From assembly GCA_047967505.1 (NCBI GenBank), contig CM106539.1: a stretch of 64,000 nt of DNA; one strand, given 5' to 3'. Each line of letters begins with the position of its first letter. Position 1 is the stretch's first letter. The notes beneath the pieces were generated by a model. The model was given only the letters and a program-made list of their open reading frames with translations. It was not told where the DNA came from and ran no database searches. The DNA comes from Dipteris shenzhenensis (Eukaryota; Polypodiophyta; Polypodiopsida; Gleicheniales). The translations under genes and the position numbers were made by a program. Positions 10,553 through 22,610 of the stretch are shown here, piece by piece.

Positions 10553-12894
10553 ATGTTCATTGTGCTAGATGAAGAAGGTCAGTACGGTAGATTAGAATCT
10601 CTTCCCTTGCCTTGTTTTAATAGTCTAGAATGGCTACTTCCAAGCATGGAGATAAGTGAATCATATAGAAATAGAATTTTTAATGATCTGAGAAATGTTA
10701 TGAAGCCAACTATTGGCGGAAGAAATGCTAGGTTGAGCTGGTTTCTTCCATTTCCATGCTTTGTTGATTTCTTTGCAAGTTGTAGGCAATTAAGTAAAAC
10801 AAAGATTACTTACACTTGCAAGAGCTTAGAATCGGATTGGCTGTCTAAGCTAGTTGACAATGGATGGACAACAAGAACATGTCATGCTGAAGATTTGGTA
10901 TAATGTCAATTGAACACTTCAGATGTGACATTTCGGTGAGCACATCTTACAATTCTTGTTTGTAGAAAAAATGATCAAGATAGTATGTATTAACAGATTT
11001 CAAATTTTGTAGGTATTTCATTACAAGGCAAAATCTGTGCATGACTTTCACATATAAAAGGTTTAGATGGAAGAACCTACAATGGATGGTGACCTGCATG
11101 ATGGGACTCACAGTCCTATTGTCTAGGTATTAATTTATTGGCAAGGACAACTTGATTAATGTTGAAATCGGAAGAGCAGTGGACCATGCGATTTATTAGG
11201 GAAGAATTGCAACAATTCTTTTGATAAATCCAATGCAATGTCCTAGCGAGCAGTCTTTTGATTGTTACAAGGCATATGATTATCATCAATACTTTGTTAT
11301 TGGAGGCTCCCATTTAGCAAAAGGAAAAAAGGAAACTAAATATTGAGTTTCCATGCAGTCATGATCATAAGACATGGAATTGTATTAGGTATGCTGGTTT
11401 GAGTGCTAATGAGCAAAGTAGTTGGACTTTGACCACAACAATGATAATGACTATCGAAAGTCAATGTCATGGATAGAACAGGTATGCATTTATCACATTT
11501 AAAGAGGATCATTTCATCATCACTCTAGAGTTTTGTTTGTCTTTGTTAAATGAAACTGGGATTTTTACATCTATTAAAGATCTATCAAGGCCAAGTGATA
11601 ACTTTAGAGCATGTGATGGAATGTTCCAAATTGCATTTCATAGTGGTGAAGTATGGGATCTTATTAATGCAATTTTCATGACATGAGAGAACTTAGAAAT
11701 GAAAGGGCAAAGAAAAATTATGATTAAAGGAAGCAAGCAAGACACCCACATATTGAAAACTATACTTGAGTCACAACATGGAAGAGTATGAAAGGAATAA
11801 GACATAAGACTCTTGTAAATTCCATTGGTAAAGTTGTGTCTAGGGATCTATCTTATGAAGAAACGGGCAAAAATTTTGATGAGTAAATAAACATCTCTTG
11901 TTTTCCTCATGAGACTTTCCCTCATTTTACATTATCCTCTGTATGAAAAATGCTTCAAGAAACTTTGTTTTGTCATGTATTTTACAATGTAAATTTTTTA
12001 ATGGTAAAAAAATATTAAACTATTGCTTTGATTGCTATCAAAGAAAACAAGCAGTTGTTGGAGTTTGACCCGAGAGAAAACCATCCACCAAATTTTTATT
12101 GAGTGATTAATGGTGATTGTAATGAATTGGCAAAGATAGTGCCAAAGAATGAGTACACACTTGCTATTGTAGATATACCTTATGGTTTTAATGTGCCTGG
12201 CTCTACATTTGATGAAGTCCCTTACAAAGCAAAGGGTCCCATGAGTTTTCTTGAGTACTTCATGACTATTACAATGGCAACACTTTGGTGGGTTGTAATA
12301 TTCCATTTAGACTTACAGTCCATGGTGGTGATGGGTGTGATTAATGCAAATGGTTGTGGATGTGACCACCTTTATTTTGGTAAGTGATTCCAGCAAAATT
12401 TAAAGATGCTTTTTGTCAATGTTTTGTTTTTGTTTTTTCTTTTGGTAAATTAAAAATTTATTTTGGCTCCATGCTACAGGATGAAGCCTAATGTAAGGCA
12501 ACTACAATGACATCGATTCACTTCTACCATTGAGAACATTTCAGTTGGATATTGGTTAGTGGATGGTAAAAAAAGTATAGGTCACGTCAATTTTCCTCCA
12601 TCTATAGATTTTACTCTTGATCATTTTAATATTCGTGCTATGACACAAAAATTTAGCCATTTGACAATGGATAAGAATGGAGAGATAGTGAATCCATATC
12701 AAAAACCACAACTTATCTCATAGATTAGCTTATAGATCTATTTTCAAATAATCTTGAGTGGGTGCTTGTCCTATTTGTTGGTTCGAGCATACTAATAGTA
12801 TGTGCTTTAAAAAAGGATCGAATTTTAATTTTAGTGGAGAAAGATGGAGTTCAATGTGATTATATAAAGAAGATAGTGACTACAATTCATCGCT
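10553..12894 (+). pseudogene. element A: ParB-like region plus beta-class DNA amino-methyltransferase, decayed
   Basis: Segments of one former protein follow each other on the plus strand, separated by stops and shifts. An N-terminal open segment (10553-10903) has no recognised motif. HQYFVIGGSHLA (11284-11319) resembles the conserved G-x-H box of ParB-type domains. VINGDCNELAKIVP (12103 onward) leads into IVDIPYGF, where DIPYG (12172-12186) fits methyltransferase motif IV (DPPY class). NPYQKPQL (12691-12714) fits the KP motif before the AdoMet site. VLVLFVGSS (12762-12788) with VEKDGVQCDYIKK fits motif I (DxFxGxG). Catalytic motif before AdoMet motif is the beta-class order of N4-cytosine/N6-adenine enzymes. 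The motif I Asp is Val and its last Gly is Ser, so this copy is inactive. The enzyme class is inferred from motifs only. Confidence 0.62.
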
Positions 12895-13109
12895 TACCTG
12901 ATGAGCACCAAGAGCTTGGTTGAAATGTGGAAATTTTGATACGGCCTCAGTGGCACCCACTTCGTGTGAGCCCCAACCTCTAGAGATATTGAAACCCAAT
13001 TTTATGGAGATAGACAAGCTAGCCAAAGTTGGAGAAGCAGGCCGAGAAAGAGAAAGCAAGTGAGACACCATTAGCAAAAGCCCAGATTGTGAAGAGGATC
13101 ATGGAGATG

Positions 13110-13300
13110 ACTTAGATGAAGCATATGGTAGAATTAACTAGATAGAAGATATGGATCTCTATTGAGTAGATTGAAATATGACTTAGACTATGCATCAAGT
13201 AGAATTGAGTAGATAGACGAGTTGGATTTCTATTGAGTAGATTGAAATATGACCTAGACTATGCATCTGGTAGAATTGAGTAGACAGGGATTCTATTGAG
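13110..13300. repeat. three tandem copies of a ~71-bp unit
   Basis: GTAGAATTGAGTAGA-AG, then TTCTATTGAGTAGATTGAAATATGAC and CTAGACTATGCATC, recurs at about 71-bp intervals from near 13125, 13198 and 13268. It lies just downstream of element A. Confidence 0.75.
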
Positions 13301-16300
13301 AGTTTTGTGAATATGTATGGTTTCGAATATGGATTTTTGAGACTTTTGTAAACCCTTGTGCTTTGAATATTTTAAATCATAGATGCATCGAATTTACTTC
13401 ATTATTTTGATAGCAAATTTCTATTCTTTCTATACTTTATGTGAAATTGAAAAGCTTGGTTTGGACAATACACGGTACTAGGTGCAACAACCTAAGATGT
13501 ATCATGTGGTTCTTAAGAGAAACACAAAGGTTAAGGGAAGGAAAAAACTTTTATACTTTGAGATTACACAAAATAGATTAATAATCTGGATTTGGCATGC
13601 CATGCTTTTGAAGACATTAAAGTATGGAACAAAGATATCCATTTTGCTGTTCTTAGGATACTCCCCCCGAATGCATTCCAATCTGGCATGTTCAATGGCC
13701 AAATCTTTGATTCTTGCATTTTCATGTATATTTTATTCTTGCATTGAAACACATGTGCGGGTGGTGTGAAACACCACACCCACACCCGTCTAAATTTTTT
13801 CTTTTGAAGTCTCATGGGGGCGGGGTGGTGTAAACCAGGACTTAGGCTTGTAGTTCAATTAGAGGACCTTGTGTGTGTGTATAAGATGGAGATGCTACTG
13901 TGCAAGAAACAATCAAAAGGTCATATGGATCTTTTCTTGTCAATTGCAAGTTTTGTGTCAGTTGTGGCAGGTTTTTATGGTTGAGCAGATTGTGGGAACA
14001 AGGGGCATGATGTATGTAAATTGCATGAGTTTAGGAAGTTTTAAAATCTTGACTACGCAAAAAAACTTTTTTATGAAGAAGTTGTAATTGTAATGAATTT
14101 TTTAGGGAATATCAAAATAGGTATCAATGTCATGTACACAAAATAGATGTTACAATGTTCCTTAATTTCTCTATTTCAACTTGCATCCCTTCATAAAAGT
14201 CCTGAAAGTACCTATATCCTTTGTCAAGAATCTTTAACCTGTGTTAAGAGATTTAAACCTCAGAAGACCGCTTGAATCAAATGGGAATGGAAATTTAGGT
14301 TAAATATAAATAGCTTCTCCTTCTTAATAGATAGTGGGAATAAGCCCAAATTATGGTGATGAATTAGTTTTCACCCATTTATTGGATAACTCAATTCCTC
14401 CACCCTCATTGTTTCCTAGTTGTATTTGTTATTTGCTAGCCCGCAGCTTCAAAATATTACCTCAATTTCTCAAACCTTGATCCTTGCTTCCCATCAATAG
14501 AACAAAGGGTTAATTGTTGAATCCTAGTGAGCCCACTATGTAAGCATGGACAAAAAACATCATCTCCATCCATTGTAGTTGAAATCTGCATTCTAGTCAT
14601 GGATGGAGAGCTCCAAAATTAACCCCATGCTGCATCAAAATTTCTTTAAAACCCTTTTTGTGGATTGCATTGATGAGTGTGCGAGTCAACCATGCCATCC
14701 AACCCTTACAAGATGTTGGATATTGCTTTATGGTTTCTATTGGGCACCCTCTTGTTCACAATTCTCTCTCCATCTCAACATTTTCTTAGCATGTGGACAT
14801 AGCTATGGTCATGCTATTATACTCTTCATGTTTTTCTCCTCCTTTTGCTCCTCATTCAAACTCCATTCATGGTAAAGTAACCCATAAGAAGCAATCATAT
14901 GCGACCATATGGGCAACAACGATGAAACAATGAATGTGTAGGTGCACAATGAAGACTAGGTCTCCTCTTCCTCATCCTTCTCCTCCTCCTCCTCCTCCTC
15001 CTCATCTTTCTCATACTACAGTCTTAAGTGCCCATTGGGTTGCACTGTATTACTGGTAGGCAGCTAGCCAACAAGTGACCAGAGCAACCTCACCCTATCT
15101 CGCTGTTCACAAAAAACGTTTTTCTCAGCAAATCACAAAACTTGGGGTTTAAAATTTTTGAAGGTTTTTCTTGAGAATTTGTAGATGTTTCAACTAATAT
15201 ATCACTAAATTCCCTAGATTTTATACAATTGAGAAAATAAAAGTTACATGTGAAAATGTTGCAAGTTCATCTCTTCTATATATTATGAAGAGGTTTCAAT
15301 TACATTGGAAAGGATGATTAAGGTAACTTTGATCATTGGATTATATCCATGCAATATGGCCATTGGATCTCTTTTTTCCGTGCAGTCAAGCATGTTCGTC
15401 TGTAGTGTACATTTGCTTCTACCTATGTTTATTTCTCAAAATCAATGAGAGCCTAAGGTCTGAGGCCACCTTGATTTTGATGCATGGATCTTATATACAA
15501 TCAACAAGCTCTATGCTTGGAGCCTTATTGATTATGAGCGCACATGGTGATGTTGGATGCTAAAAAACTATTCTTGCAGAACAATCATAAGCTATATCCA
15601 ATGCAGCCAATTCTATGCAATCTTCATCAATCCTTGAATCTTCAACATAGGCTTGTTTTTTCTCAAGGTATCCATTTCAAACTTCCACAAATGAAAATGG
15701 ATAATCTTTGTGCATTGGATCAATGGTTCTCTCATCCATCTTAGTAGCCCTTACTTGATGGCCCATTTTGATGACTTGCTTGCAAGGCATCTATTTGTGC
15801 CACTTCCTAACGATACAATGTAATTAGGATGTATCACTATGCCATTTGGGCTTAAATAGGGATGCATTTTAATTCTGTGAGATTTCCTCCTATGTTCTAC
15901 TTCAAAACATTATGTTCATGAAACACATCTTTACCTTTTCCCGATCCTTAATATTTGCAAGAATGGATAATCACTAGTTTCTTTCCAAATTTGAAGATCC
16001 GATGGAACTTCCCATGTGGGCCAAATAGCATGATTATCTTCCCCTTGTTCAAGCCATGGTATTGCTGGTCATGTCATGGTCTGCAATTAGGGCTCTGGAC
16101 ATTTGTTGCGAACATGATCTCTTTTCCACACCTAATGTCAAACTCTAGCCAGTCAGCAGTTTCCTATTCTATTGTCAAAAGCCTTGTCCTACATGGAAAC
16201 CATCACCATTACCATTTTTGTCCAAAGGAAAATGTGGCAAAAATTAGAAAGGTAGCAAGCAGGCAAGCTGTGCATAAGGAGGGGAAACTATGCTTTGGTG

Positions 16301-18910
16301 GTGATGATAATACAAATCTACAGCAATGGATGAGAGATACACAATCAGTAAACAATACAAAACATTCACAAGTATACTCAAAGGGATGACCGATGCAAAA
16401 GGATTCCAGTGTTATTGCATATCATGAGATAGGGGTGTAATGGAATGTATGTGGGTCCATCTCTGTAGTAATATACATCATAACCCAAAAATCTAGTAAC
16501 CCATGGTTAGGTTCTCATTAAGATAATCGTTGCAGTATCCCATACTCAAATATCAAACTTGGAAATGCAAATCGACAAAGAAATGTGTCATCTCACCTCT
16601 CACCATCCCACCAATAAGAATCTTAGCATAAAGCATGTTAGGTGAGGAAGGTAGACTTCACAACCAACACATAATTGTTATCTAGGTCACTCTTGTCAAA
16701 AAGGGATAACTATAGCCTATAATCAATATGGACAATATATCCACTAAGGGGTGGACAATTCTTCAACCCCCACAAAAAAATCATCCCCCTAAACAAGACA
16801 ATAAGCTTCATCAATCCATACACCTCTAGAAAAGCATGTCACATCGAATGATTCCATCCAAAACTAACAAGGCCCCATTACAATTATAAAAATAAAGCCA
16901 TATCATTCCATTCAACCATAAAATCCATGCTGAGCTATCCATAACAAAAATAGAGCTACAAAAATACCACCATGGATAATAAATACATGTTAGATCCAAA
17001 CTAGCTGCTGCTGCTGCTATATGCTTGAAAATGGTTTTATAGCAACTGTAGGCCAACCGAATCAGCAATAAGCAGTAATTTCCTATGTCAACCAATCATT
17101 GTTAAGTTAAAACCATTGATATACTGTCGAAACGATAAACCCTTGCTCAACAACTTGAATATTCAAAACTTCCAAATGGAATAGGGGATGAGAGAAACAA
17201 CCATCTTCCATAGCACCCTTAAATCAAACCAAACCTCACCTTGTCTCCTTAGCAAGGAAAGAGCATTCAATCAATGATTAATCTCCCTAGTCTACTAGTA
17301 GTCACATATCCCTAGTTCTCCAAAGTAGACGTGAGAACTCTTGACTACATTGCAATCATAACTATGTCCCAATCACCCAAAAACTGCAAAGTACAACTCA
17401 AAGCTACTCACAAGGAACAGGCCACATAGTATCATTGATTGCACATGACAAATCACCCAGATTAACTGAACAACCAAGTAAAACCTGAATCATGATAAAG
17501 TAAAATGTCCCATAGACCAAACCAAGTAGCTAGAGGCTAAAGTATGATTAAGCAATCACGTATGCAATCCCACTCATAGAGGATAGCAAAATGAGAGGAG
17601 CTAGTCAACAACTATAACAGGGATGCCACCTATCATATTAATCCCAAAAATATTAACTACACCACATGTCGGTTGAAGAATCCCTCCCACCGACCCTCCA
17701 ACCTAGGGAATAATCCGGCGTTGATGATTCTGGGCTCTTTCCAGCCCAAAATCGCCTCGCTCAAATCATTTTGCACTACATCAAGGGCCACGATTGATTG
17801 GAATTCAATTCTAGCTTGGATATTGCCATCTTCTTCTTGAGAAGATTCAATATGTACTATGTAGACCTACCTATCGCTATCATCTTTACAATCATTGTCC
17901 TAATTTTTTCATTGAAATTACCTCCCTTGGGTAATTCAATAATGACATGAAGGTTGTCTCCATTTCTAGAACCAATCGTTCTCCCAAGAGATGTCTGCAT
18001 CATCAGATTGGGGGGCTCTCCCACAGCTATCCAGTATGGAGATGCAACAATTAGCAGCCCTCGGGCTCACTGCCTTGCTCATGAGACAAAGGTTTGCCTA
18101 TCTAAGAAAGTTTAACTAGGTTGGCACAAGGCATGGTTTGAATTACCAACAAGTGACATTGCCCTACAAGAATTAGCACTTGTGATTTGTTTACATCAGT
18201 TGTTCATAATGATGCAATTGTAAAATTCAGTGATAGAATAAGACCTTTTTAATGTTTCTAGAATAAAAAATTATGGAATTGTGTTTATGTATCATCTACA
18301 TTAAGGTTCACATTTATGTTGTTGTTGCAAAATTCGGTTATAGAAGAAGACCCTTTTTATGTTTGCACAACAAAAAATGATGTATCTGCAAAAGTATGTC
18401 ACCCGCAAAAAATGATATAAATATAGGTTACCCACCAAAATGATTAGTCTATTTTTTAAAAAACAAATAATATTTATTCAATGGCATTGGCTTTGCTTGA
18501 AAATCATTCTATCCTTCATTCATAATCGATGCCTACGATTTTTTGAATTTTAAAAGAATGAGTAAAATTATGGACATGAGACACGACACCGGGCCCATTA
18601 GGACCCGATACTCCCTACAAATGTCAGGGGTAAAGTTTTATTAATTTTGTGATGCCAAAGGATTTGTACCTTTTGGGCATTGAAGCCCAACAAATACATG
18701 AGTATGGATATGCTCAGAAGAGCTCATAATTCATTATTGTTGTGTAGTCTATATATTGTTGCCGTCATCCTTCGAAATTCCATCCAACTTGGTTATTTTC
18801 CTTAATGACTCCAAACATTTGCTCACATTGAAAACATACATCAAATGAGGGGAATTGTCAATATAGAAATTTAACTGATTTAGAAGATACACTTCTATAT
18901 TGCAAGTAAT
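13301..18910. other. 5.6 kb without recognised genes
   Basis: Both strands were read for family motifs and none were found. Contents include a (CCT)n-type run at about 14980-15003, a CTG/CAG-like run near 16998-17015, and a small hairpin GGTGT-GAA-ACACC near 13757. At 17640-18110 the complementary strand is somewhat coding-like but cannot be assigned. Confidence 0.45.
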
Positions 18911-18917
18911 ATATATA

Positions 18918-19016
18918 TTGTGTGTGTGTGTGTGTGTGTGTGTGTACACATATACATATATATATACATATGTATGAATGTATGTATATATGTATGTATG
19001 TATGTATGTATGCATT
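18918..19016. repeat. (TG)n followed by (TATG)n microsatellite
   Basis: A TGTGTG run from about 18918 to 18943 passes into TACATATA and then TATG/TGTA repeats up to about 19013. Confidence 0.95.
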
Positions 19017-19074
19017 TAGTAAATATAGCCACAGAGTGTGTGGTTGGAGAGGCAATGCGCTTCCTCTCTGAGAG

Positions 19075-19083
19075 CTATAAAAG
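19075..19083 (+). promoter_or_regulatory. possible TATA box
   Basis: CTATAAAAG lies in a locally unique stretch about 540 bp upstream of the lectin-like coding relic. The match is good but no transcription start or other element supports it. Confidence 0.25.
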
Positions 19084-19550
19084 CTAGGAACGGGCACTTC
19101 CCTCATGGTTTATCAGTATAATGATGCATCGGTCCATCGGTTTTGGTCCCTTGGTTTTGAATAGTGTAATAGTTGGACAAAAGAAGATTACCTTTTTGAA
19201 TGTTTGTCAGATGCCAAGAGTGTGTGATGAAACATTGTGAGACAAGGCCAATGATCTCCAATTTGGTCTTGTAATCTACAACACAATCAGACCACAACTC
19301 AACAATGAATTTCCTAGTGTTCACTACTATGAAATATCCCAAACTTTTTTTGCTAAGTTCTACTTGATAAATCTTGAATAACTACTAGCACCTTGTGGAC
19401 AATCTTTTGGTGAATAGAGAAATTAGCTAGACCGCCCTGCTTCTTTTCTCCATCTTTGAACTCTTCAGTCTCATGCAGATTATGAGGCATTTCATTTTCT
19501 CCTGTGTGGCCCTTTTTTTGCCCACTCAATAGATTACTTCTGCCCTACGT

Positions 19551-19870
19551 TTGCTCAAACAAGAGATAGCGCTCTATGTTTTCAGACAATTAGACCTAAA
19601 GTTCTCCAAGTGGGATCTTCGAGATGGGGTTTATTTTCACCCTCAAGTTCCAATCTACTGTCTTTGGGAACTTGGTTTGCAAACATCTTGCCGAGAACTA
19701 TCGTCTGGGTGGCGAATAAGGCCAATCCCATGACCAGAGTTGACTGGGTGGCAAACACGGTTGGCGACCATGAACATGAAACCACAGCAAAAGATGAACT
19801 CGTTGATCTCTCCTACATAGCCCACAGAACATCCTTATGCTTTTGGATTGGGTTTAGTTGTCATCGGTGA
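19551..19870 (+). pseudogene. G-type (bulb) lectin domain fragment of an S-receptor-like kinase
   Basis: In one frame, LGTWFANILPRTIVWVANK followed by ANPMT (about 19664-19740) matches the hallmark of bulb-type lectin domains in plant S-receptor-like kinases, usually seen as WY-NIPE-T-VWVANR-NP. These receptors span the plasma membrane and signal through a cytoplasmic kinase. The sequence before and after is out of frame or unrecognisable. EGF/PAN-like segments of the same gene type follow at 20896-21316, so this is one broken gene. Confidence 0.65.
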
Positions 19871-19879
19871 GCTTACTTG

Positions 19880-20282
19880 TATGTGGAATATTTACAAGAA
19901 GTAATGGGCTAGTGCGGTGTGGAATGGATACACCTTTGAGAAATACCTTTTTGATACAGGTCCTATCACATAGGTGTATAATTTTAGTGGAAGCTCCCCC
20001 GACAAGAAATTGCTTTGCACATTCAACCAAAGAAGGTTAGACCAATTATCCAACTCATGCAGGATTGGACTTGTTAAGACATTAAAGGCTAGCATAAGCC
20101 ATAAGAGATTTCGAATCTTGCCAAAAGAGGAAGAATGGAGCCAGAGAACGATCCAAAAATTTGAGGATGGTTATTGCCAAGCTCTGGCGGTATGTCACTA
20201 CCCAAATCCATCTTCCACATGCACTGAGGGTCTTGATTGCACAGTTTTGAGTATCGTTGGATGATTGAAACAAGACAAGCAA
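19880..20282 (-). pseudogene. LRR receptor fragment lying antisense inside the lectin-receptor relic
   Basis: On the minus strand, one frame gives MDLGSDIPPELGNN and, further on, FSGSILPLL. Another frame (20095-19892) gives LHELDNWSNLLWLNVQSN and FLSGELPLKLY. Both fit the plant leucine-rich-repeat pattern (NL--L-L--N-LSG-IP). At least one frameshift and a stop separate them. No kinase or signal peptide is seen. It probably arrived by rearrangement, because it sits in the opposite orientation between two parts of a lectin receptor gene. Confidence 0.55.
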
Positions 20283-20880
20283 AGGGAACTTCGTATGTCT
20301 CCTAGTCTATATCACTGAGAGCCATGAGTGAGCAGCAATCCAGGAAGGCAAGAATCGTCATCATAGCTGGGATGGAAAATGATAGTATTGGATATGGAAT
20401 CTAGAAGTAAGATGGATGAGCGAGGCCTAGGATATCTATGAAGTATATGCCTTGGAGAGCCAACTCAATATGTAATATGTTACTACCCTCGTCCAAAATC
20501 CAGGGTATGGGGGGACAAGCTCCATATATAATATGCATGGATTTCCTTTAAAATTTTTAAATATGCAAGGGAAAAATATGAAAATTTCATGCCCCTCCTC
20601 CCACAAAATATAAGGTATATACTTTGAAAAATATGCAAGATTTTAAGATTTGTACATATTTTTTATAATAAGTGAGGCCCAAGGTGGGGTTCTTTGGATG
20701 GGGGGGGGTAAAACAAAAAATACACTAAAATATGAAAACCCATCTCCTTTCAAATTAATGTAACTTTTTCATGTGTTACCCAAATTTCAAGGTGTAAAGA
20801 CATATTTGAAGCAATTTTAGTGTTGAACACAACCATGTTAATTTGAATAATTTCTACTTGTGGAATATTGTTAAATTCAT
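20283..20880. other. non-coding gap between the two receptor fragments
   Basis: AT-rich sequence with a G9 run near 20700 (GGGGGGGGG). No coding motif is seen. Confidence 0.4.
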
Positions 20881-20895
20881 CTCATACTCAAGATT

Positions 20896-21316
20896 TTGAT
20901 AGGTTTTCTTACTAACGGGAGTTGGCACCCCAGGGTATATGCGCTCTATGACAAGAACTATGAGTGCAAGGGTTCAACCAAGGCCTCTTGCAATTGCATC
21001 GAGGGGTACACACCTGTAGAAGAAGAAGCCGAAAGCTTTGGGGGATGTGTGCAACCATGGGTGTTGAATAACGACAGCATGAGTGGGAGTGATGACACCA
21101 TACTAGGGTAGTGGGTTTGTTGAGGTAAAGGAGATGACACAGGACATGGCATTTTGGAGGTTGGAGAGCAACGTGGGGGAGGGGGAGTGCAAGGTGGTGT
21201 GTTTGAGGGATTGTTTGTGTGTGGGGTATTACTACAAATGGGGGAGGGAAGGGAGCTGCTCGTTGGTGAACGGGGAGGTGTATTATGAAGTTGAGAGACA
21301 GGGAGACGCAAAGCAA
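20896..21316 (+). pseudogene. EGF-like and PAN-like domains of a G-type lectin receptor kinase
   Basis: The first frame (20896-21111) contains YECKGSTKASCNCIEGYTP and then GGCV, the cysteine pattern of the EGF-like/S-locus region. After a one-base shift near 21112, the next frame reads SGFVEVKEM, SNVGEGECKVVCLRDC and LCVGYYYKW, typical of the PAN/apple domain. Coding similarity stops near 21316, and transmembrane and kinase parts are missing. The order agrees with the lectin fragment upstream at 19551-19870. The gene is non-functional. Confidence 0.72.
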
Positions 21317-21439
21317 AGAATCCTTGACATACTTTTACATTTTTTGATGGCAAACGCTAGCTTTCTTTATTTTGAACCAAATTTGGAGATAAGGCTTTTT
21401 AGGAGCTTGCCAAGTGGCTTCTTGGAAGCCTACCAAGTG

Positions 21440-22580
21440 GTTCACAAGGGCTGAAAAAGTGATGCAAAAAGATTTGTACCTTTTGGGCTTCGAATCCCAA
21501 TGCACCACGCATGTGCACAAATTGGAAATTTTGCACGCCCATCCACCCAATCAGTCTCTAATTGACATGAAACTATGCAAGGAAACAAATACTAAATTCA
21601 ATACCGGTGCAAAGTTTCATTTCTATCTGATACTGAAACATTCCATGACAGTCCATGATTGTGAATTTTTTTGCTCTTATGCACCACACATGTGCACAAA
21701 TTGGGCCCATCAATACAAAGGGTCTCCAATTGAACCTTGTGAGGATACAAAGCTTAGTCAAATTAGGACCTGTGAAAATTTGCATGTCCATCTACCACTT
21801 AACCATTCCATGACGGTCCACAAACGAGATTTTTTTTGCACCTATGCACACTGCACATGAACCTGGATTAAGAATTTCACACAAACTGTCTCCGATAGAC
21901 ATGAAACTTTGAAAGCACCTAATAACTAGTTAAATTAATACCCATGCAAAGCTGTATTACCATTTGTCACTTGACCATTCTGTGATGATCCACTAATGGC
22001 ATTTTTTTGCACCTATGCACCATTCATGTGCAATTTTGCATGCCCATTGCCAAAACGGTCTCCAACTAACACAAAACTTTGTGATGAAACAAACGATGGT
22101 GAAATTAATATCCATGTAAAGTTTCATGCCTATTGTGAATGACACTTGACCATTCCATGATGGTCTACGGTTGTGATTTTTTGCACCTATACACCGGTGT
22201 ACACGTGTGCACAAATTGTGAATTTCGCATGCCCATCCACTCAAACAATCTCCAATCAACATGAAACTTTGAGTAGGCACAAAACATAGTCAAATGAATA
22301 TCCATGCAAAATTGCATGACCATCTATCCACCATGATGGTCCACGGTTACGACTTCTTACACCTATACACCATGCATGTGCACAATTTGGGAATTTTGCA
22401 TGCCCATCCACCGAAATGGTCTCCAATTGACATGAAACTTTGAGACAAAAAACAAAAGTGAAATTAATATCCGCGTAAGATTGCATGCGATCTGAGACTT
22501 AACTATTCCATGACGATCCGTAGGTGCAATGTTTTGCACCTATACACCATGCATGTGCACAAATTGGGAATAGATATTTT
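21440..22580. repeat. tandem satellite-like repeat, unit about 175 bp, about seven copies
   Basis: Each unit carries CACCAT-CATGTGCACAAATTGG, then TTTGCATGCCCATCCACC, GTCTCCAATTGACATGAAACTT, AAATTAATATCCATGCAAAG and CCATTCCATGA-GGTCCA. The first block recurs near 21505, 21685, 21855, 22020, 22198, 22372 and 22548, a spacing of about 165-180 bp. Copies are visibly diverged. Small frames inside are repeat artefacts. Confidence 0.88.
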
Positions 22581-22610
22581 GTGAAGGCATTACAAACATT
22601 TTTTGAGTCA

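Noticed and set aside
10553-12894. Element A as bacterial contamination or an assembly mix
   Set aside because: Codon use and AT-rich spacers match the flanks, repeats continue on both sides, and a diverged second copy lies in the same window.
13735-13800. Hairpin around GGTGTGAAACACC as a terminator
   Set aside because: It is short and isolated, and such terminators are not expected in plant nuclear DNA.
15955-16389. 144-codon plus-strand frame
   Set aside because: The composition is not coding-like and no motif is visible; long frames by chance are expected in 5 kb of gene-free DNA.
21465-21530. tRNA-like string with CTTCGAATCCC
   Set aside because: No acceptor stem or anticodon arm can be formed at the right distances; it is the start of the ~175-bp repeat.
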